A stretch of DNA of 64,000 nucleotides, from assembly GCF_014207135.1 (NCBI RefSeq), contig NZ_JACHCC010000017.1:1-64000 (forward strand). Reading direction: 5' to 3'. Positions 54,124-62,761 of this stretch are shown piece after piece. Each line of letters begins with the position of its first letter. Position 1 is the first letter of the stretch. The notes under the pieces were generated by a model. That model had not been told where the DNA came from, searched no databases, and saw nothing but the letters and a program-made list of their open reading frames with translations. The translations under genes were made by a program, and so were the position numbers. The stretch comes from Pedobacter cryoconitis (GTDB taxonomy: Bacteria; Bacteroidota; Bacteroidia; Sphingobacteriales; Sphingobacteriaceae).

Positions 54124-54393
54124 TTAAATTCCCACAAACTCATCCGCTTTCACGGTGACTGCTTTTTCGAGCACTACATCCAGCTTTGCACAAACTGTTC
54201 TTAATTCGCTCATAGCCTGGTTGGAGTTTTTTTTATCGTGCCATAAAGTAGTGTTAGGTAACATATAGGTCTTAGGGTCATTGATATTCTTAAATTTATC
54301 AGAATAACCTAAGGCTTCCAATGCGGTTTTCACCTGTGTGTGCGACTTATTGATATCATATGATATCAATACATTTCCAATTGTTGTTCCCAT
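54124..54393 (-). CDS. Small protein with Cas2/VapD-like fold pattern, unknown
   Basis: An 89-aa protein. The order is beta (NVLISYDINK), helix (SHTQVKTALEALGYSDKF), beta (TYMLPNTTLWHDKK), helix (NQAMSELRTVCAKLDVVLEK) and beta (AVTVKADEF). The Asp after the first strand and the ferredoxin-like order resemble Cas2, VapD and related small nucleases or nucleic-acid binders. No cas1 or repeat array is nearby, so CRISPR adaptation is not indicated. This fold assignment is inference. It has a regular start ATG and no co-directional neighbour close by. Confidence 0.55.
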   Translation of the reverse strand: MGTTIGNVLISYDINKSHTQVKTALEALGYSDKFKNINDPKTYMLPNTTLWHDKKNSNQAMSELRTVCAKLDVVLEKAVTVKADEFVGI

Positions 54394-54615
54394 AATTTTG
54401 TTTTTAAATTTTGGGCAAAGTACAATTGTTTAGCAGGTCAAGGTTCCGGTTTTCCGTAACGGTCATTAAGTACTGGCTTTCCGCCATGCTACGCCAGTTA
54501 GCTTTCCATTATGCTTCGCCAGTTAGCTTTCCATAATCCCCGGTTACGAGCGGAGGTCTGGGTGTAAAATGTATTTGCGTTTTGGGGTTAGGTTTTTCCT
54601 ATAGTATTTTTAACA
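54394..54615. repeat. Gap with short tandem repeat
   Basis: Around 54480-54535 the unit ATGCTACGCCAGTTAGCTTT occurs again 24 bases on as ATGCTTCGCCAGTTAGCTTT, with a partial third unit before it (GGCTTTCCGCC). No gene was seen. Confidence 0.55.
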
Positions 54616-54685
54616 AAAAAGTGTTGTTGATTTTCGGGCATTTCCATTTTTCATGGAACCGGCCCGAAAATCAACAACACTTTTT
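54616..54685. repeat. Complex hairpin element, copy 2 (also lysA terminator)
   Basis: A perfect 24-base outer stem (54616-54639 with 54662-54685; AAAAAGTGTTGTTGATTTTC and complement, including GGGC/GCCC). Then an AT bulge opposite CCG, a six-base stem TTCCAT/ATGGAA and the loop TTTTC. It starts 22 bases after the lysA stop on the minus strand and ends in a T run there, so it can end lysA transcripts. Confidence 0.8.
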
Positions 54686-54706
54686 ATTAAAAACTTAGTG
54701 AAGAAA

Positions 54707-55858
54707 CTACCCGCTAAACGCGACTCTCACATTTTCTCTCAGATTGTAGTGAGAACTCATGACTTCGCCATAAGCCCCAGTACTTCTAATGGCGATCAGG
54801 TCTCCTCTTTTTGTTTCCTGCAGCAGTACTTCTTTTCCGAAGCAGTCCGTACTTTCACAAATTGGTCCAACCACATCATATTTAACTTTCGTTTCTTCCT
54901 CCTGTCTTGTCAGGTTTTCGATCTGGTGATAAGCCTGATAAAGCGCTGGTCTCATCAGTTCCGTCATTCCTGCATCAAGTACAATAAAGTTCTTATTCTT
55001 ACCATTTTTCACATAAAGCACTTTACTGATCAGAGAAGAACATTGGCCTACCAGGGCTCTTCCCAGTTCAAAATGCACTTCCTGGTTAGGTCTTTTTTCA
55101 AGAAATTCATTAAAAATCCCGAAATACGCTTCAAAGTCAGGGATTTGTTGTTCAGGTTGTTGGTAGTCGATTCCCAGGCCTCCCCCTACATTCAGCACCT
55201 TGACCATGAATCCACGTTCTTCGAACCATTTTGCGAACTCGTTGATTCTTACACAAAGATTCTTGTACACATCCAGATTAGTGATTTGCGATCCGATATG
55301 GAAATGCACCCCTATAAACTCCAGATTTGCCGAGATTTTCAATGCGTCTGCACAATCAGGCAGATCCCAAGAATTCACTCCAAACTTATTTTCATCCAGT
55401 CCTGTTGTAATATTGTGATGCGTGTGCGCATCCACATTAGGATTGATCCTGATAGCTACCTTTGCGATCTTATTCTTCTTCCCTGCAAGTTCATTAATTA
55501 CTTCCAGTTCCTGTACAGATTCCACATTAAAGCAGAAAATATCCAGGTCCAGTGCTTCATTAATTTCGCGGTCAGATTTTCCCACCCCTGCAAACACAAC
55601 CTGTTTCCTGTCGAAGCCAATTTCTATAGCCTTCTTCACTTCGTTGCCACTTACACAGTCGGCGCCCAGACCTGCTTCTTTAATTTTTTTCAGCAGCGTA
55701 TCATTAAAATTCGCCTTCATTGCATAATGCACATGAAAATCATAAACTTTAGCTGCATCAGCACAGGCACTTAAGCTTCGTTGCAATAAACTAAGGTCAT
55801 AATAATAGAAAGGCGTTTCTAAATTTGCGAACTCTGCTATATCTTTGTTAGAAAACAT
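54707..55858 (-). CDS. lysA: Diaminopimelate decarboxylase
   Basis: A 383-aa PLP enzyme of fold type III. FHVHYAMKANFNDTLLK holds the PLP lysine. LEFIGVHFHIGSQITNL and VLNVGGGLGIDY form the phosphate site. VGPICESTDCFGKEV holds the catalytic Cys and substrate residues. It makes lysine from meso-diaminopimelate, the last step of the pathway. The aspartate kinase gene lies 190 bases upstream on the same strand with a small divergent gene between. The start ATG lies only one base from the ATG of that gene. Confidence 0.93.
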   Translation of the reverse strand: MFSNKDIAEFANLETPFYYYDLSLLQRSLSACADAAKVYDFHVHYAMKANFNDTLLKKIKEAGLGADCVSGNEVKKAIEIGFDRKQVVFAGVGKSDREINEALDLDIFCFNVESVQELEVINELAGKKNKIAKVAIRINPNVDAHTHHNITTGLDENKFGVNSWDLPDCADALKISANLEFIGVHFHIGSQITNLDVYKNLCVRINEFAKWFEERGFMVKVLNVGGGLGIDYQQPEQQIPDFEAYFGIFNEFLEKRPNQEVHFELGRALVGQCSSLISKVLYVKNGKNKNFIVLDAGMTELMRPALYQAYHQIENLTRQEEETKVKYDVVGPICESTDCFGKEVLLQETKRGDLIAIRSTGAYGEVMSSHYNLRENVRVAFSG

Positions 55859-55859
55859 A

Positions 55860-56036
55860 ATGTTTAAATATCTTATTGTATTTTGTCTAATTGGAATGAT
55901 GTTGATTTACATGGGCAACTATTTTGATCTTCAACGTCAGAAAATCAGCAAAAAAGAATACGACAGAAGAGTCAGGCTCTTTATCGTACTCCTGTTTATA
56001 GTTATTGCCGTGCTTACTTACCTCAAAAGGAGATAA
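55860..56036 (+). CDS. Small two-helix membrane protein, unknown
   Basis: A 58-aa protein from ATG 55860. Two hydrophobic helices (LIVFCLIGMMLIYMGNYF and LFIVLLFIVIAVLTYLKR) flank a basic loop (DLQRQKISKKEYDRRVR). Its start codon is one base from the lysA start on the other strand, so any promoter would lie inside lysA. No family is recognised. The membrane pattern and fit between lysA and lysC support a real gene. Confidence 0.55.
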   Translation: MFKYLIVFCLIGMMLIYMGNYFDLQRQKISKKEYDRRVRLFIVLLFIVIAVLTYLKRR

Positions 56037-56046
56037 ACCCTATTTT

Positions 56047-57360
56047 CTATTCAAAAATACGATTATGTAAGCTCCTCAGCACTTCCGTTTTATCCCCCGT
56101 ATTAATTAACAAAGAGATATTATAATTACTTCCGCCATAAGAGATCATACGGATTGGAATATGTTTGATAGAGTCCAGTACCCTTGAAGCAAAACCATGT
56201 TTACTTGCTCCGAAATCACCAACCACACAAACAATCGTCTGCTCCTTGTCCAGTTCTACCGAACCAAACGCATGCAGTTCCTCTACAATTTTATCCAGGT
56301 TATCCGTAAAATCTATCGTTAAAGATACCGCAACTTCCGAAGTTGTGATCATATCGATAGGCGTTTTATAACGCTCAAAAATTTCGAATATTCTTCTCAG
56401 GAAACCATAAGCCAGTAACATCCGGCTCGATTGGATCTTAATTGCGATAATACCATCCTTGGCAGCGATAGATTTGATTTTTCCCTTTTCACTTTCCGAA
56501 GAGATCAGTGTTCCTGCTGCTGAAGGTTCCATCGTATTTAATAACCGTACAGGAATCTTATATTTCTGTGCAGGGAATACCGATTGCGGGTGAAGGATTT
56601 TCGCACCAAAATAAGCAAGCTCCGCAGCCTCATCAAAAGAAAGATGCGCAATTGGTTTCGTGCCTTTCACAATCCTAGGATCATTATTATGCATTCCGTC
56701 AATATCCGTCCAGATCTGTACTTCCTCCGCTAAAATTGCGGCACCAATCAGAGAAGCCGTATAATCACTTCCCCCACGGCGCAGGTTGTCCACTTCACCG
56801 AAGCTGTTTCTGCAGATAAATCCCTGCGTGATAAACAATTTATTCCCTTTATGCTTCTCCAGTAAAGGTTTAAGATTCGCTGTAGCATAAGGAATATCAG
56901 GTTCATTGTCCTCATCGATTTTCATAAAATCAAGTGCAGGTAATAATACCGAAGGTACACCTATAGATTTCAGATAAATATGATAAAGCGTTGTAGATAA
57001 CAATTCACCTTGTGCCAGTACTACTTTCTCTTCAATAGGTGTGAAAATATCATTCACCAGTGAAACTAAAAACTGAAAATGATAATCTACTATTTCCTGT
57101 CCCTGTTCACGAAAGTCGCCTTCAGGAAGAAGTTCAATTACAAATTCATTATATTTTTGATTTAGGGCGTTAATCAAAGTTAACGCCCCCTGTTTATCCT
57201 CCTTTAAAAGTTTGCCTGAAATTTCTACTAAACTATTGGTTGTACCAGACACTGCTGATAAAACTACAATTTGCTCTTCAGCCGGATTAATGATATCCAG
57301 CAATTTCGTCATTCGCTCAGGGCTTCCGACAGAAGTTCCGCCAAACTTTAATATCTTCAT
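56047..57360 (-). CDS. lysC: Aspartate kinase, monofunctional
   Basis: A 437-aa protein from ATG 57360 (MKILKFGGTSVGSPERMTKL), beginning at the conserved KFGGTSV. The kinase domain contains TQGFICRNSFGEVDNLRRGG then SDYTASLIGAAI, the substrate-binding GGSDYT, and WTDIDGMHNNDPR. Two ACT domains follow (about 300-437) and should give feedback control. It is the first step of the aspartate-to-lysine/threonine pathway, clustered with lysA. Confidence 0.92.
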   Translation of the reverse strand: MKILKFGGTSVGSPERMTKLLDIINPAEEQIVVLSAVSGTTNSLVEISGKLLKEDKQGALTLINALNQKYNEFVIELLPEGDFREQGQEIVDYHFQFLVSLVNDIFTPIEEKVVLAQGELLSTTLYHIYLKSIGVPSVLLPALDFMKIDEDNEPDIPYATANLKPLLEKHKGNKLFITQGFICRNSFGEVDNLRRGGSDYTASLIGAAILAEEVQIWTDIDGMHNNDPRIVKGTKPIAHLSFDEAAELAYFGAKILHPQSVFPAQKYKIPVRLLNTMEPSAAGTLISSESEKGKIKSIAAKDGIIAIKIQSSRMLLAYGFLRRIFEIFERYKTPIDMITTSEVAVSLTIDFTDNLDKIVEELHAFGSVELDKEQTIVCVVGDFGASKHGFASRVLDSIKHIPIRMISYGGSNYNISLLINTGDKTEVLRSLHNRIFE

Positions 57361-57609
57361 TTTTTTTAATTGGTTTAATAATTCAACTAAAAATAGCCTA
57401 TACAATCAGTTTTATTAGAACTAGGTATTTTTAATTCAATTAATTTGGTATATAATTGCATTGGGCGGTGAAATTAATAAAACGCGCTTAATAATTACGA
57501 TTTATACAAAATAAAATTTGGGGGAACCGATTTATTATGAGACCCATAAAAACATACTTCCTTCTATTTTGTTCATAGATCAGAAATAATCAAATATTAA
57601 CGACAGCAC

Positions 57610-59343
57610 ATGCAATTAGAAGCAGCAATACAAAACACCATTAACGTGTGGCTTAATGGAAATTATGATCAGCAAACAAAAGAAGAAATTCAGAACCTGA
57701 TTACTAAAGAAGCATCTACAGAATTAACTGACGCTTTTTACAGAAACCTTGAATTTGGTACTGGTGGTTTACGTGGTATTATGGGTGCAGGATCAAACAG
57801 AATTAATAAATACACTATAGGTACAGCGACCCAGGGATTGAGCAATTATCTGCTTAAAAAATATCCGGGAGAAAAAATAAAAGTAGCTATCGCGCATGAT
57901 AGCAGAAACCAGTCAGATTTTTTTGCCGGCATTGCGGCTGACGTATTTTCAGCAAACGGAATTCATGTTTATTTCTTTTCGGCACTGCGTCCGACCCCGG
58001 AACTTTCGTTTGCGATCAGAGAATTAGGCTGCCGCAGCGGCGTGATGCTGACTGCTTCACACAATCCTAAAGAATACAACGGTTATAAAGCCTATGGTGC
58101 TGACGGCGGACAATTCACTTCTCCTGACGATACTATGGTCATGGATGAAGTAGCTAAAATCAAAAACATTGATGAGGTTAAATTTGAACGTGATGCCAGC
58201 AATATCGAATTGATCGGTGAAGAGATCGATCAGTTATACCTGGATAAGATTACTGAATTATCAGTTTCACCAGAGGCCATAGCCAGACAGAAAGACCTGA
58301 AAATTGTTTATTCGCCGATTCACGGTACCGGTATTACCCTGGTTCCAAAAGCACTGGCCCAATTTGGTTTTACCAATTTAACCCTGGTTAAAGAGCAGAG
58401 CACACCAGATGGAAACTTCCCGACGGTAGTTTATCCAAATCCGGAAGAAAAAGAAGCGATGACCCTGGCGCTGAACAAAGCCAAGGAAATTGATGCAGAC
58501 CTTGTTCTGGCAACAGATCCCGATGCTGACCGTGTGGGTATTGCCGTAAAAAACAACGATGGCGAATTCGTTTTACTCAATGGAAACCAGACCGGAAGTT
58601 TACTGATTAACTATCTGCTTACTGCATGGCAGGAAAAAGGTAAACTGGATGGTAATCAGTATATCGTTAAGACTATCGTGACGACTAACCTGGTAGAAGA
58701 AATTGCAAAATCCAAAAACGTAGAATTCTTCAACACACTGACAGGCTTCAAATACATTGGCCACCTGATCACCAGTCTGCAAGGTAAAAAAACCTTCATT
58801 GGCGGTGGTGAAGAAAGTTATGGTTACCTGATCGGAGAACTGGTAAGAGATAAAGATGCGATCATTTCCTGCGCATTTATCGCTGAGATGACTGCTTTCT
58901 ATAAAGATAAAGGCAGCAGCCTGTACAATGCCATGCTTGATATGTATGTAGAATACGGCCTGTATAAAGAAGAGCTGGTTTCCCTGACTAAAAAAGGAAA
59001 AACAGGAGCAGAAGAAATCAAGGCTATGATGGAGAAATTCAGAAATAACCCTCCTTTGACTCTTGGTGGTTCTAAAGTGAAAACTTTAAAAGATTACGAA
59101 CTCGGAATTGAAACTAATTTAGATACGCAGGAGAAAACCAAACTGGATTTCCCTAAATCAGATGTATTACAGTTCATTACCGAAGACGGCAGCATAGTTT
59201 CAGCACGTCCTTCAGGCACAGAGCCTAAGATTAAATTCTATTGCAGTGTAAATGCCCCCCTTGCAGATAAGGCTCAGTTTAAAACCGTAGATGCGAAATT
59301 AGGAGATAAAATTAAATCCCTGATGGCAGATTTACAAGCTTAA
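57610..59343 (+). CDS. Phosphohexomutase (phosphoglucomutase/phosphomannomutase)
   Basis: A 577-aa protein of the PGM2-like branch. EFGTGGLRGIMGAGSNRINK is the start of domain 1. GVMLTASHNPKEYNGYKAYG carries the phosphoserine. LATDPDADRVGIAV is the metal loop, TFIGGGEESYGYLIG the sugar-binding loop, and VSARPSGTEPKIKFY the phosphate loop. It interconverts hexose 1- and 6-phosphates. The length matches that branch. Its end shares a 25-base perfect palindrome terminator with the convergent LacI gene. Confidence 0.92.
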   Translation: MQLEAAIQNTINVWLNGNYDQQTKEEIQNLITKEASTELTDAFYRNLEFGTGGLRGIMGAGSNRINKYTIGTATQGLSNYLLKKYPGEKIKVAIAHDSRNQSDFFAGIAADVFSANGIHVYFFSALRPTPELSFAIRELGCRSGVMLTASHNPKEYNGYKAYGADGGQFTSPDDTMVMDEVAKIKNIDEVKFERDASNIELIGEEIDQLYLDKITELSVSPEAIARQKDLKIVYSPIHGTGITLVPKALAQFGFTNLTLVKEQSTPDGNFPTVVYPNPEEKEAMTLALNKAKEIDADLVLATDPDADRVGIAVKNNDGEFVLLNGNQTGSLLINYLLTAWQEKGKLDGNQYIVKTIVTTNLVEEIAKSKNVEFFNTLTGFKYIGHLITSLQGKKTFIGGGEESYGYLIGELVRDKDAIISCAFIAEMTAFYKDKGSSLYNAMLDMYVEYGLYKEELVSLTKKGKTGAEEIKAMMEKFRNNPPLTLGGSKVKTLKDYELGIETNLDTQEKTKLDFPKSDVLQFITEDGSIVSARPSGTEPKIKFYCSVNAPLADKAQFKTVDAKLGDKIKSLMADLQA

Positions 59344-59351
59344 GGATACCA

Positions 59352-59403
59352 CCGGACATAAAAAAAGAGGATCAGCTGGCTGATCCTCTTTTTTTATGTC
59401 CGG
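59352..59403. terminator. Perfect 25-base-arm bidirectional terminator
   Basis: Arms 59352-59376 and 59379-59403 (CCGGACATAAAAAAAGAGG and its continuation ATCAGC) are exact complements around TG. The A and T runs lie inside the arms, so the hairpin is a terminator for both strands. Confidence 0.9.
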
Positions 59404-59412
59404 AAAAACGGA

Positions 59413-60426
59413 TTATCTTTCAATCAGTCTTGAAGATAAAACGATGTTGTTCAGTTCTTTTTCTTCAAACGAATGTGCCATTGACAGCTCTTTTAAAATA
59501 AGACTGATCACATTTTCGGCAATTTCCTCTATAGGCTGATCTACCGCACTAATTGTGGGTGAGTGCAATTTAAAGATATCGTGATCATCATAAGCAATCA
59601 CTTTAAAAGTTGCGTTTAACTGTTTGTTCATTTCCCTGAAGCTGAATAATCCTCTTACAGCCAGATAATTGGTTGCAAATAAGACTGCATCAATCTGTGG
59701 GTTATCACTAAAGAACCTGGTGAGTTCAGTAGTTGTCTCTTCAGCAGTGTTATTGAATGAAATCAGTTTACAAAGCTTTGGATCAATTTTGAGTTTATTT
59801 ACTTTCAGCGCTTTCTCGTAACCTTTATAACGGTCTTTGATCTGTTCCACATCAATGTCCACAGTCACAAAAGCGATGTTCTTCATTCCTTTGCTGATTA
59901 ATGAGTCGGTCGCCATATAGGTACCTTCTACATTATCGACCAGGACACTGCTTACGTCCAGTCCCGGCAAATGACGGTCAAAAACAACTACCGGAGTACG
60001 GTCAGACAACAAATCACGGATATCTTCTTCCATACCCACCATCGGGGCAATGATATAACCATCTACCTGTCTGGATTTAAACATCTTGATCAGGCCTTTT
60101 GCCTTTTCCAGATTATTTTCAGTACTGGAATAGATGATTTTATAGCCGTGTTTATAAGCCTTATCTTCGATCAGTCTTGCAATAGCAGCGAAAAACGGAT
60201 TGGAGATATCCTCTACGATCAAACCAATCGTATTGGTATTTCCAGTTCTTAGACTTCTCGCTACCTGATTCGGCCTGAAGCCAACTTCCTTTATAATTGC
60301 CTCAACTTTTGCGATCATATCCTGGCTGATCCGCATCTTCTCAGCCTTACCATTCAATATGAAGGAAACAGTCGTAATGGACACGTTTGCTTTCTTTGCT
60401 ATATCCTTTATGGAGAGGGGTTTCAT
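59413..60426 (-). CDS. LacI-family transcription regulator
   Basis: A 337-aa protein. The HTH reads SIKDIAKKANVSITTVSFIL and the hinge VGFRPNQVARSLRTGNTNTI. A periplasmic-binding-protein fold follows (GLIVEDISNPFFAAIARLIE). It should respond to a sugar or nucleoside; the ligand is unknown. It stands alone, convergent to the phosphohexomutase gene, which may or may not be its target. Confidence 0.85.
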   Translation of the reverse strand: MKPLSIKDIAKKANVSITTVSFILNGKAEKMRISQDMIAKVEAIIKEVGFRPNQVARSLRTGNTNTIGLIVEDISNPFFAAIARLIEDKAYKHGYKIIYSSTENNLEKAKGLIKMFKSRQVDGYIIAPMVGMEEDIRDLLSDRTPVVVFDRHLPGLDVSSVLVDNVEGTYMATDSLISKGMKNIAFVTVDIDVEQIKDRYKGYEKALKVNKLKIDPKLCKLISFNNTAEETTTELTRFFSDNPQIDAVLFATNYLAVRGLFSFREMNKQLNATFKVIAYDDHDIFKLHSPTISAVDQPIEEIAENVISLILKELSMAHSFEEKELNNIVLSSRLIER

Positions 60427-60520
60427 TATTTTTTTATTTAGATGACCAAGCTAGAAAAATAAAAACTATTAATGAAACAGTCTCAACTGTCTGTTCCATA
60501 TTTAATTTCATTTTAATAGA

Positions 60521-61351
60521 CTAAAACTTAACGCTTATGTTGTAAACGGTACTTTTATCGCGATAAAATATGCTGAAATACTCATTAGTAAAACCAACGA
60601 GTCTGAACTGACTGATTTTATGCTCGCCTTCCAGCTCTCCTTCCAGCGTAACAATACCGTTATCATCGCGGACATTGGAAACAACAAAAGTTCTGATAGA
60701 TTGTTTATAGCTAAAATCACTATCACTTCCACCTAGTTTATACTCCTCAAAAGAGCTGAAATCCTTGTGTTCGCCCTGTAGCTTTTTAAATTCTTCAAGA
60801 TTGGGTATCACATTATTATAAGATACCCCTGTAAGATTAGTTTCTGCCGAAGAACTTGCTGTAAAATAACCACCGGCTTTATTTCCCTCAGTACGCTGAT
60901 TGGTCAGATAAATAATATTCCCACCCATCATTGCAGCTTGTATTTTGAGCTTGCGGTAAGCACGGTTTTTCACCCTTTCCTGATTAGCCAGTGCAGTGGT
61001 TCCGACGGCCTTTGAACTGACATCGCCAATTTTATACAATCCTTTAATTTCATTTTCAATAGCGGTGACAGTCACATTCTCATAGTCCCTGACTCCGCTA
61101 ACCTGTTTAAGAGAAGAAGATTCTGTAAAGACCTGCACTCTCCCACTTTTAAATACTATTTTCTGGAGGCTGTTCTTATAAACTGAATTAATCAAATCTT
61201 CATTTGGATAAGAATATTTTACAGCATCTTCAGTAATTTCCTTAACAACGCAGGGTATTTTTTTGTTGTTTGAATAAAGGGTATCAGTCTGCGCAAATGA
61301 GTTTAAGGAGAATGCAAGGACTGCGATTCCCGTTAAAGAGCGTTTTTTCAT
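60521..61351 (-). CDS. Secreted protein of unknown function
   Basis: A 276-aa protein with a signal peptide (LTGIAVLAFSLNSFAQ). The N-terminal part resembles short secreted Bacteroidota proteins that sense or bind (DTLYSNNKKIPCVVKEITED). A hydrophobic segment with IQAAMMGGNIIYLTNQ is near 140-155, as in YiaD/DUF4156-type small envelope proteins, but I cannot assign a family. It ends with SVKF. Transcribed alone. Confidence 0.55.
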   Translation of the reverse strand: MKKRSLTGIAVLAFSLNSFAQTDTLYSNNKKIPCVVKEITEDAVKYSYPNEDLINSVYKNSLQKIVFKSGRVQVFTESSSLKQVSGVRDYENVTVTAIENEIKGLYKIGDVSSKAVGTTALANQERVKNRAYRKLKIQAAMMGGNIIYLTNQRTEGNKAGGYFTASSSAETNLTGVSYNNVIPNLEEFKKLQGEHKDFSSFEEYKLGGSDSDFSYKQSIRTFVVSNVRDDNGIVTLEGELEGEHKISQFRLVGFTNEYFSIFYRDKSTVYNISVKF

Positions 61352-61507
61352 AAAAATAATTGAGTTAAAACAAATAATTTGATAATTTTTAAACTAGCTA
61401 TAACTATAAAGCAATTTATAAATAAAATAGCTATTTACAATACCCTCAGTACTTTTACTTTATAACCTTATAAAAAATCAGTTCAGCATTATTCGTGATA
61501 TAAACTG

Positions 61508-61515
61508 TAAATTTG
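61508..61515 (+). promoter_or_regulatory. TANNTTTG-type -7 element before cbpA
   Basis: TAAATTTG, 20 bases before the cbpA ATG. No good -33 box at standard spacing. Confidence 0.4.
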
Positions 61516-61535
61516 TATATTGATATCTATTTACT

Positions 61536-62447
61536 ATGGCATATATTGATTATTACAAAGTCCTGGGTGTGGATAAGAAAGCAACACAGGACGAGATTAA
61601 AAAAGCGTACCGGAAACTTGCCCGAAAATACCACCCTGACTTAAACCCAAAGGATAAAGAAGCAAATAAACTATTTCAGCAGATCAATGAAGCTAATGAG
61701 GCATTAAGCGACCCTGATAAGCGTAAGAAATATGATGAATACGGTGAAAACTGGAAACATGCTGACCAGTACGACCAGGCTAAACAATCCGGTGGTAATC
61801 CATTTGGCGGTGGCAGACGGAGCAGTTCCGGCGGTTTCGGCGGCGGCGGATCAGATTTTGGAGGAGGTGATTTCTCTGATTTCTTTGAATCCATGTTCGG
61901 CGGCGGCGGCAGACAACAAAGAAGCAATGCAAGATTTAAAGGACAGGATTTGCAGGCAGAACTAAAAATAACTTTCAGAGAAGCAGCTGAAACGCATAAA
62001 CCAACGATTACCGTTAATGGTAAGAATTTAAGAATATCCATTCCGGGAGGTATTGCAAATGGTCAGGTCATTAAACTGAAAGGCCAGGGCAGTCCGGGTA
62101 CAAATGGTGGCCCTGCGGGAGATCTTTTCATTACAATCACTATAGCAGATGATCCGATCTTTAAAAGATTGGGAGATGATCTTTATCTGAACAAAGAGAT
62201 AGACCTTTACACAGCTACCCTTGGCGGTGAAGCCATGGTAGATACCTTAAGTGGTAAAGTCAAACTTAAGGTCCCTGAAGGCACACAAAACGGCACAAAA
62301 ATCAGACTGAAAGGTAAAGGCTTTCCTGTATACAAGAAAGAAGGTGAATTTGGAAACCTTTTTGTAACTTATACTATTCAGATACCCGTACACCTTACAG
62401 ATAAGCAAAAAGAGCTCTTTACACAATTAAGAGAGCTGTCAATGTAA
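61536..62447 (+). CDS. cbpA: J-domain chaperone, CbpA/DnaJ type without zinc finger
   Basis: A 303-aa protein. The J domain has YYKVLGVDKKATQDEIKKAY and RKYHPDLNPKDK with the HPD tripeptide. A Gly/Ser-rich linker (about 85-125) follows, then the two C-terminal beta domains (GQDLQAELKITFREAAETH, GEAMVDTLSGKVKLKVPEG). The four CxxCxGxG zinc repeats of DnaJ are absent, as in CbpA. It stimulates DnaK. The next gene is its modulator CbpM. Confidence 0.9.
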   Translation: MAYIDYYKVLGVDKKATQDEIKKAYRKLARKYHPDLNPKDKEANKLFQQINEANEALSDPDKRKKYDEYGENWKHADQYDQAKQSGGNPFGGGRRSSSGGFGGGGSDFGGGDFSDFFESMFGGGGRQQRSNARFKGQDLQAELKITFREAAETHKPTITVNGKNLRISIPGGIANGQVIKLKGQGSPGTNGGPAGDLFITITIADDPIFKRLGDDLYLNKEIDLYTATLGGEAMVDTLSGKVKLKVPEGTQNGTKIRLKGKGFPVYKKEGEFGNLFVTYTIQIPVHLTDKQKELFTQLRELSM

Positions 62448-62467
62448 CAGAATAATTCATTCATCCT

Positions 62468-62761
62468 ATGGAAACAGAATTAATAACTATAAGAGATTAC
62501 TGTGTTAATTATGCCATTGAACCTTCCTTCGTCGATGCGCTCGAAGAGTCGGGATTAATTGTACTGACCATTATTGACGGAAATAAATTCCTGCATTTTG
62601 AACAATTAGTGGAAATGGACCGTTATATCCATTTCCACTATGATTTAGAGATCAATATCGAAGGAATCGATGCGATCATGAATCTGTTACAGAAAGTCAG
62701 ACATTTACAACATGAGATTGATATACTGAAAAATCATGTTCATCTGCACGAACCAGGTTAA
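62468..62761 (+). CDS. cbpM: CbpM-like chaperone modulator
   Basis: A 97-aa protein. TIRDYCVNYAIEPSFVDALE and ESGLI match the MerR-like fold of CbpM, and the rest is helical with a C-terminal coiled piece (NLLQKVRHLQHEIDILKNH). CbpM binds the J domain of CbpA and inhibits it. It lies 20 bases after cbpA. Its stop overlaps the convergent dehydrogenase gene by four bases. Confidence 0.85.
   Translation: METELITIRDYCVNYAIEPSFVDALEESGLIVLTIIDGNKFLHFEQLVEMDRYIHFHYDLEINIEGIDAIMNLLQKVRHLQHEIDILKNHVHLHEPG

Noticed and set aside
54124..54393. CRISPR adaptation locus
   Set aside because: The Cas2-like order of the small protein is not enough. There is no cas1 and no spaced direct repeat array in the window.
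54653..55774. A 373-codon open frame on the plus strand
   Set aside because: It lies antisense within lysA, which has full family motifs. The product has no recognisable features and is a shadow frame.
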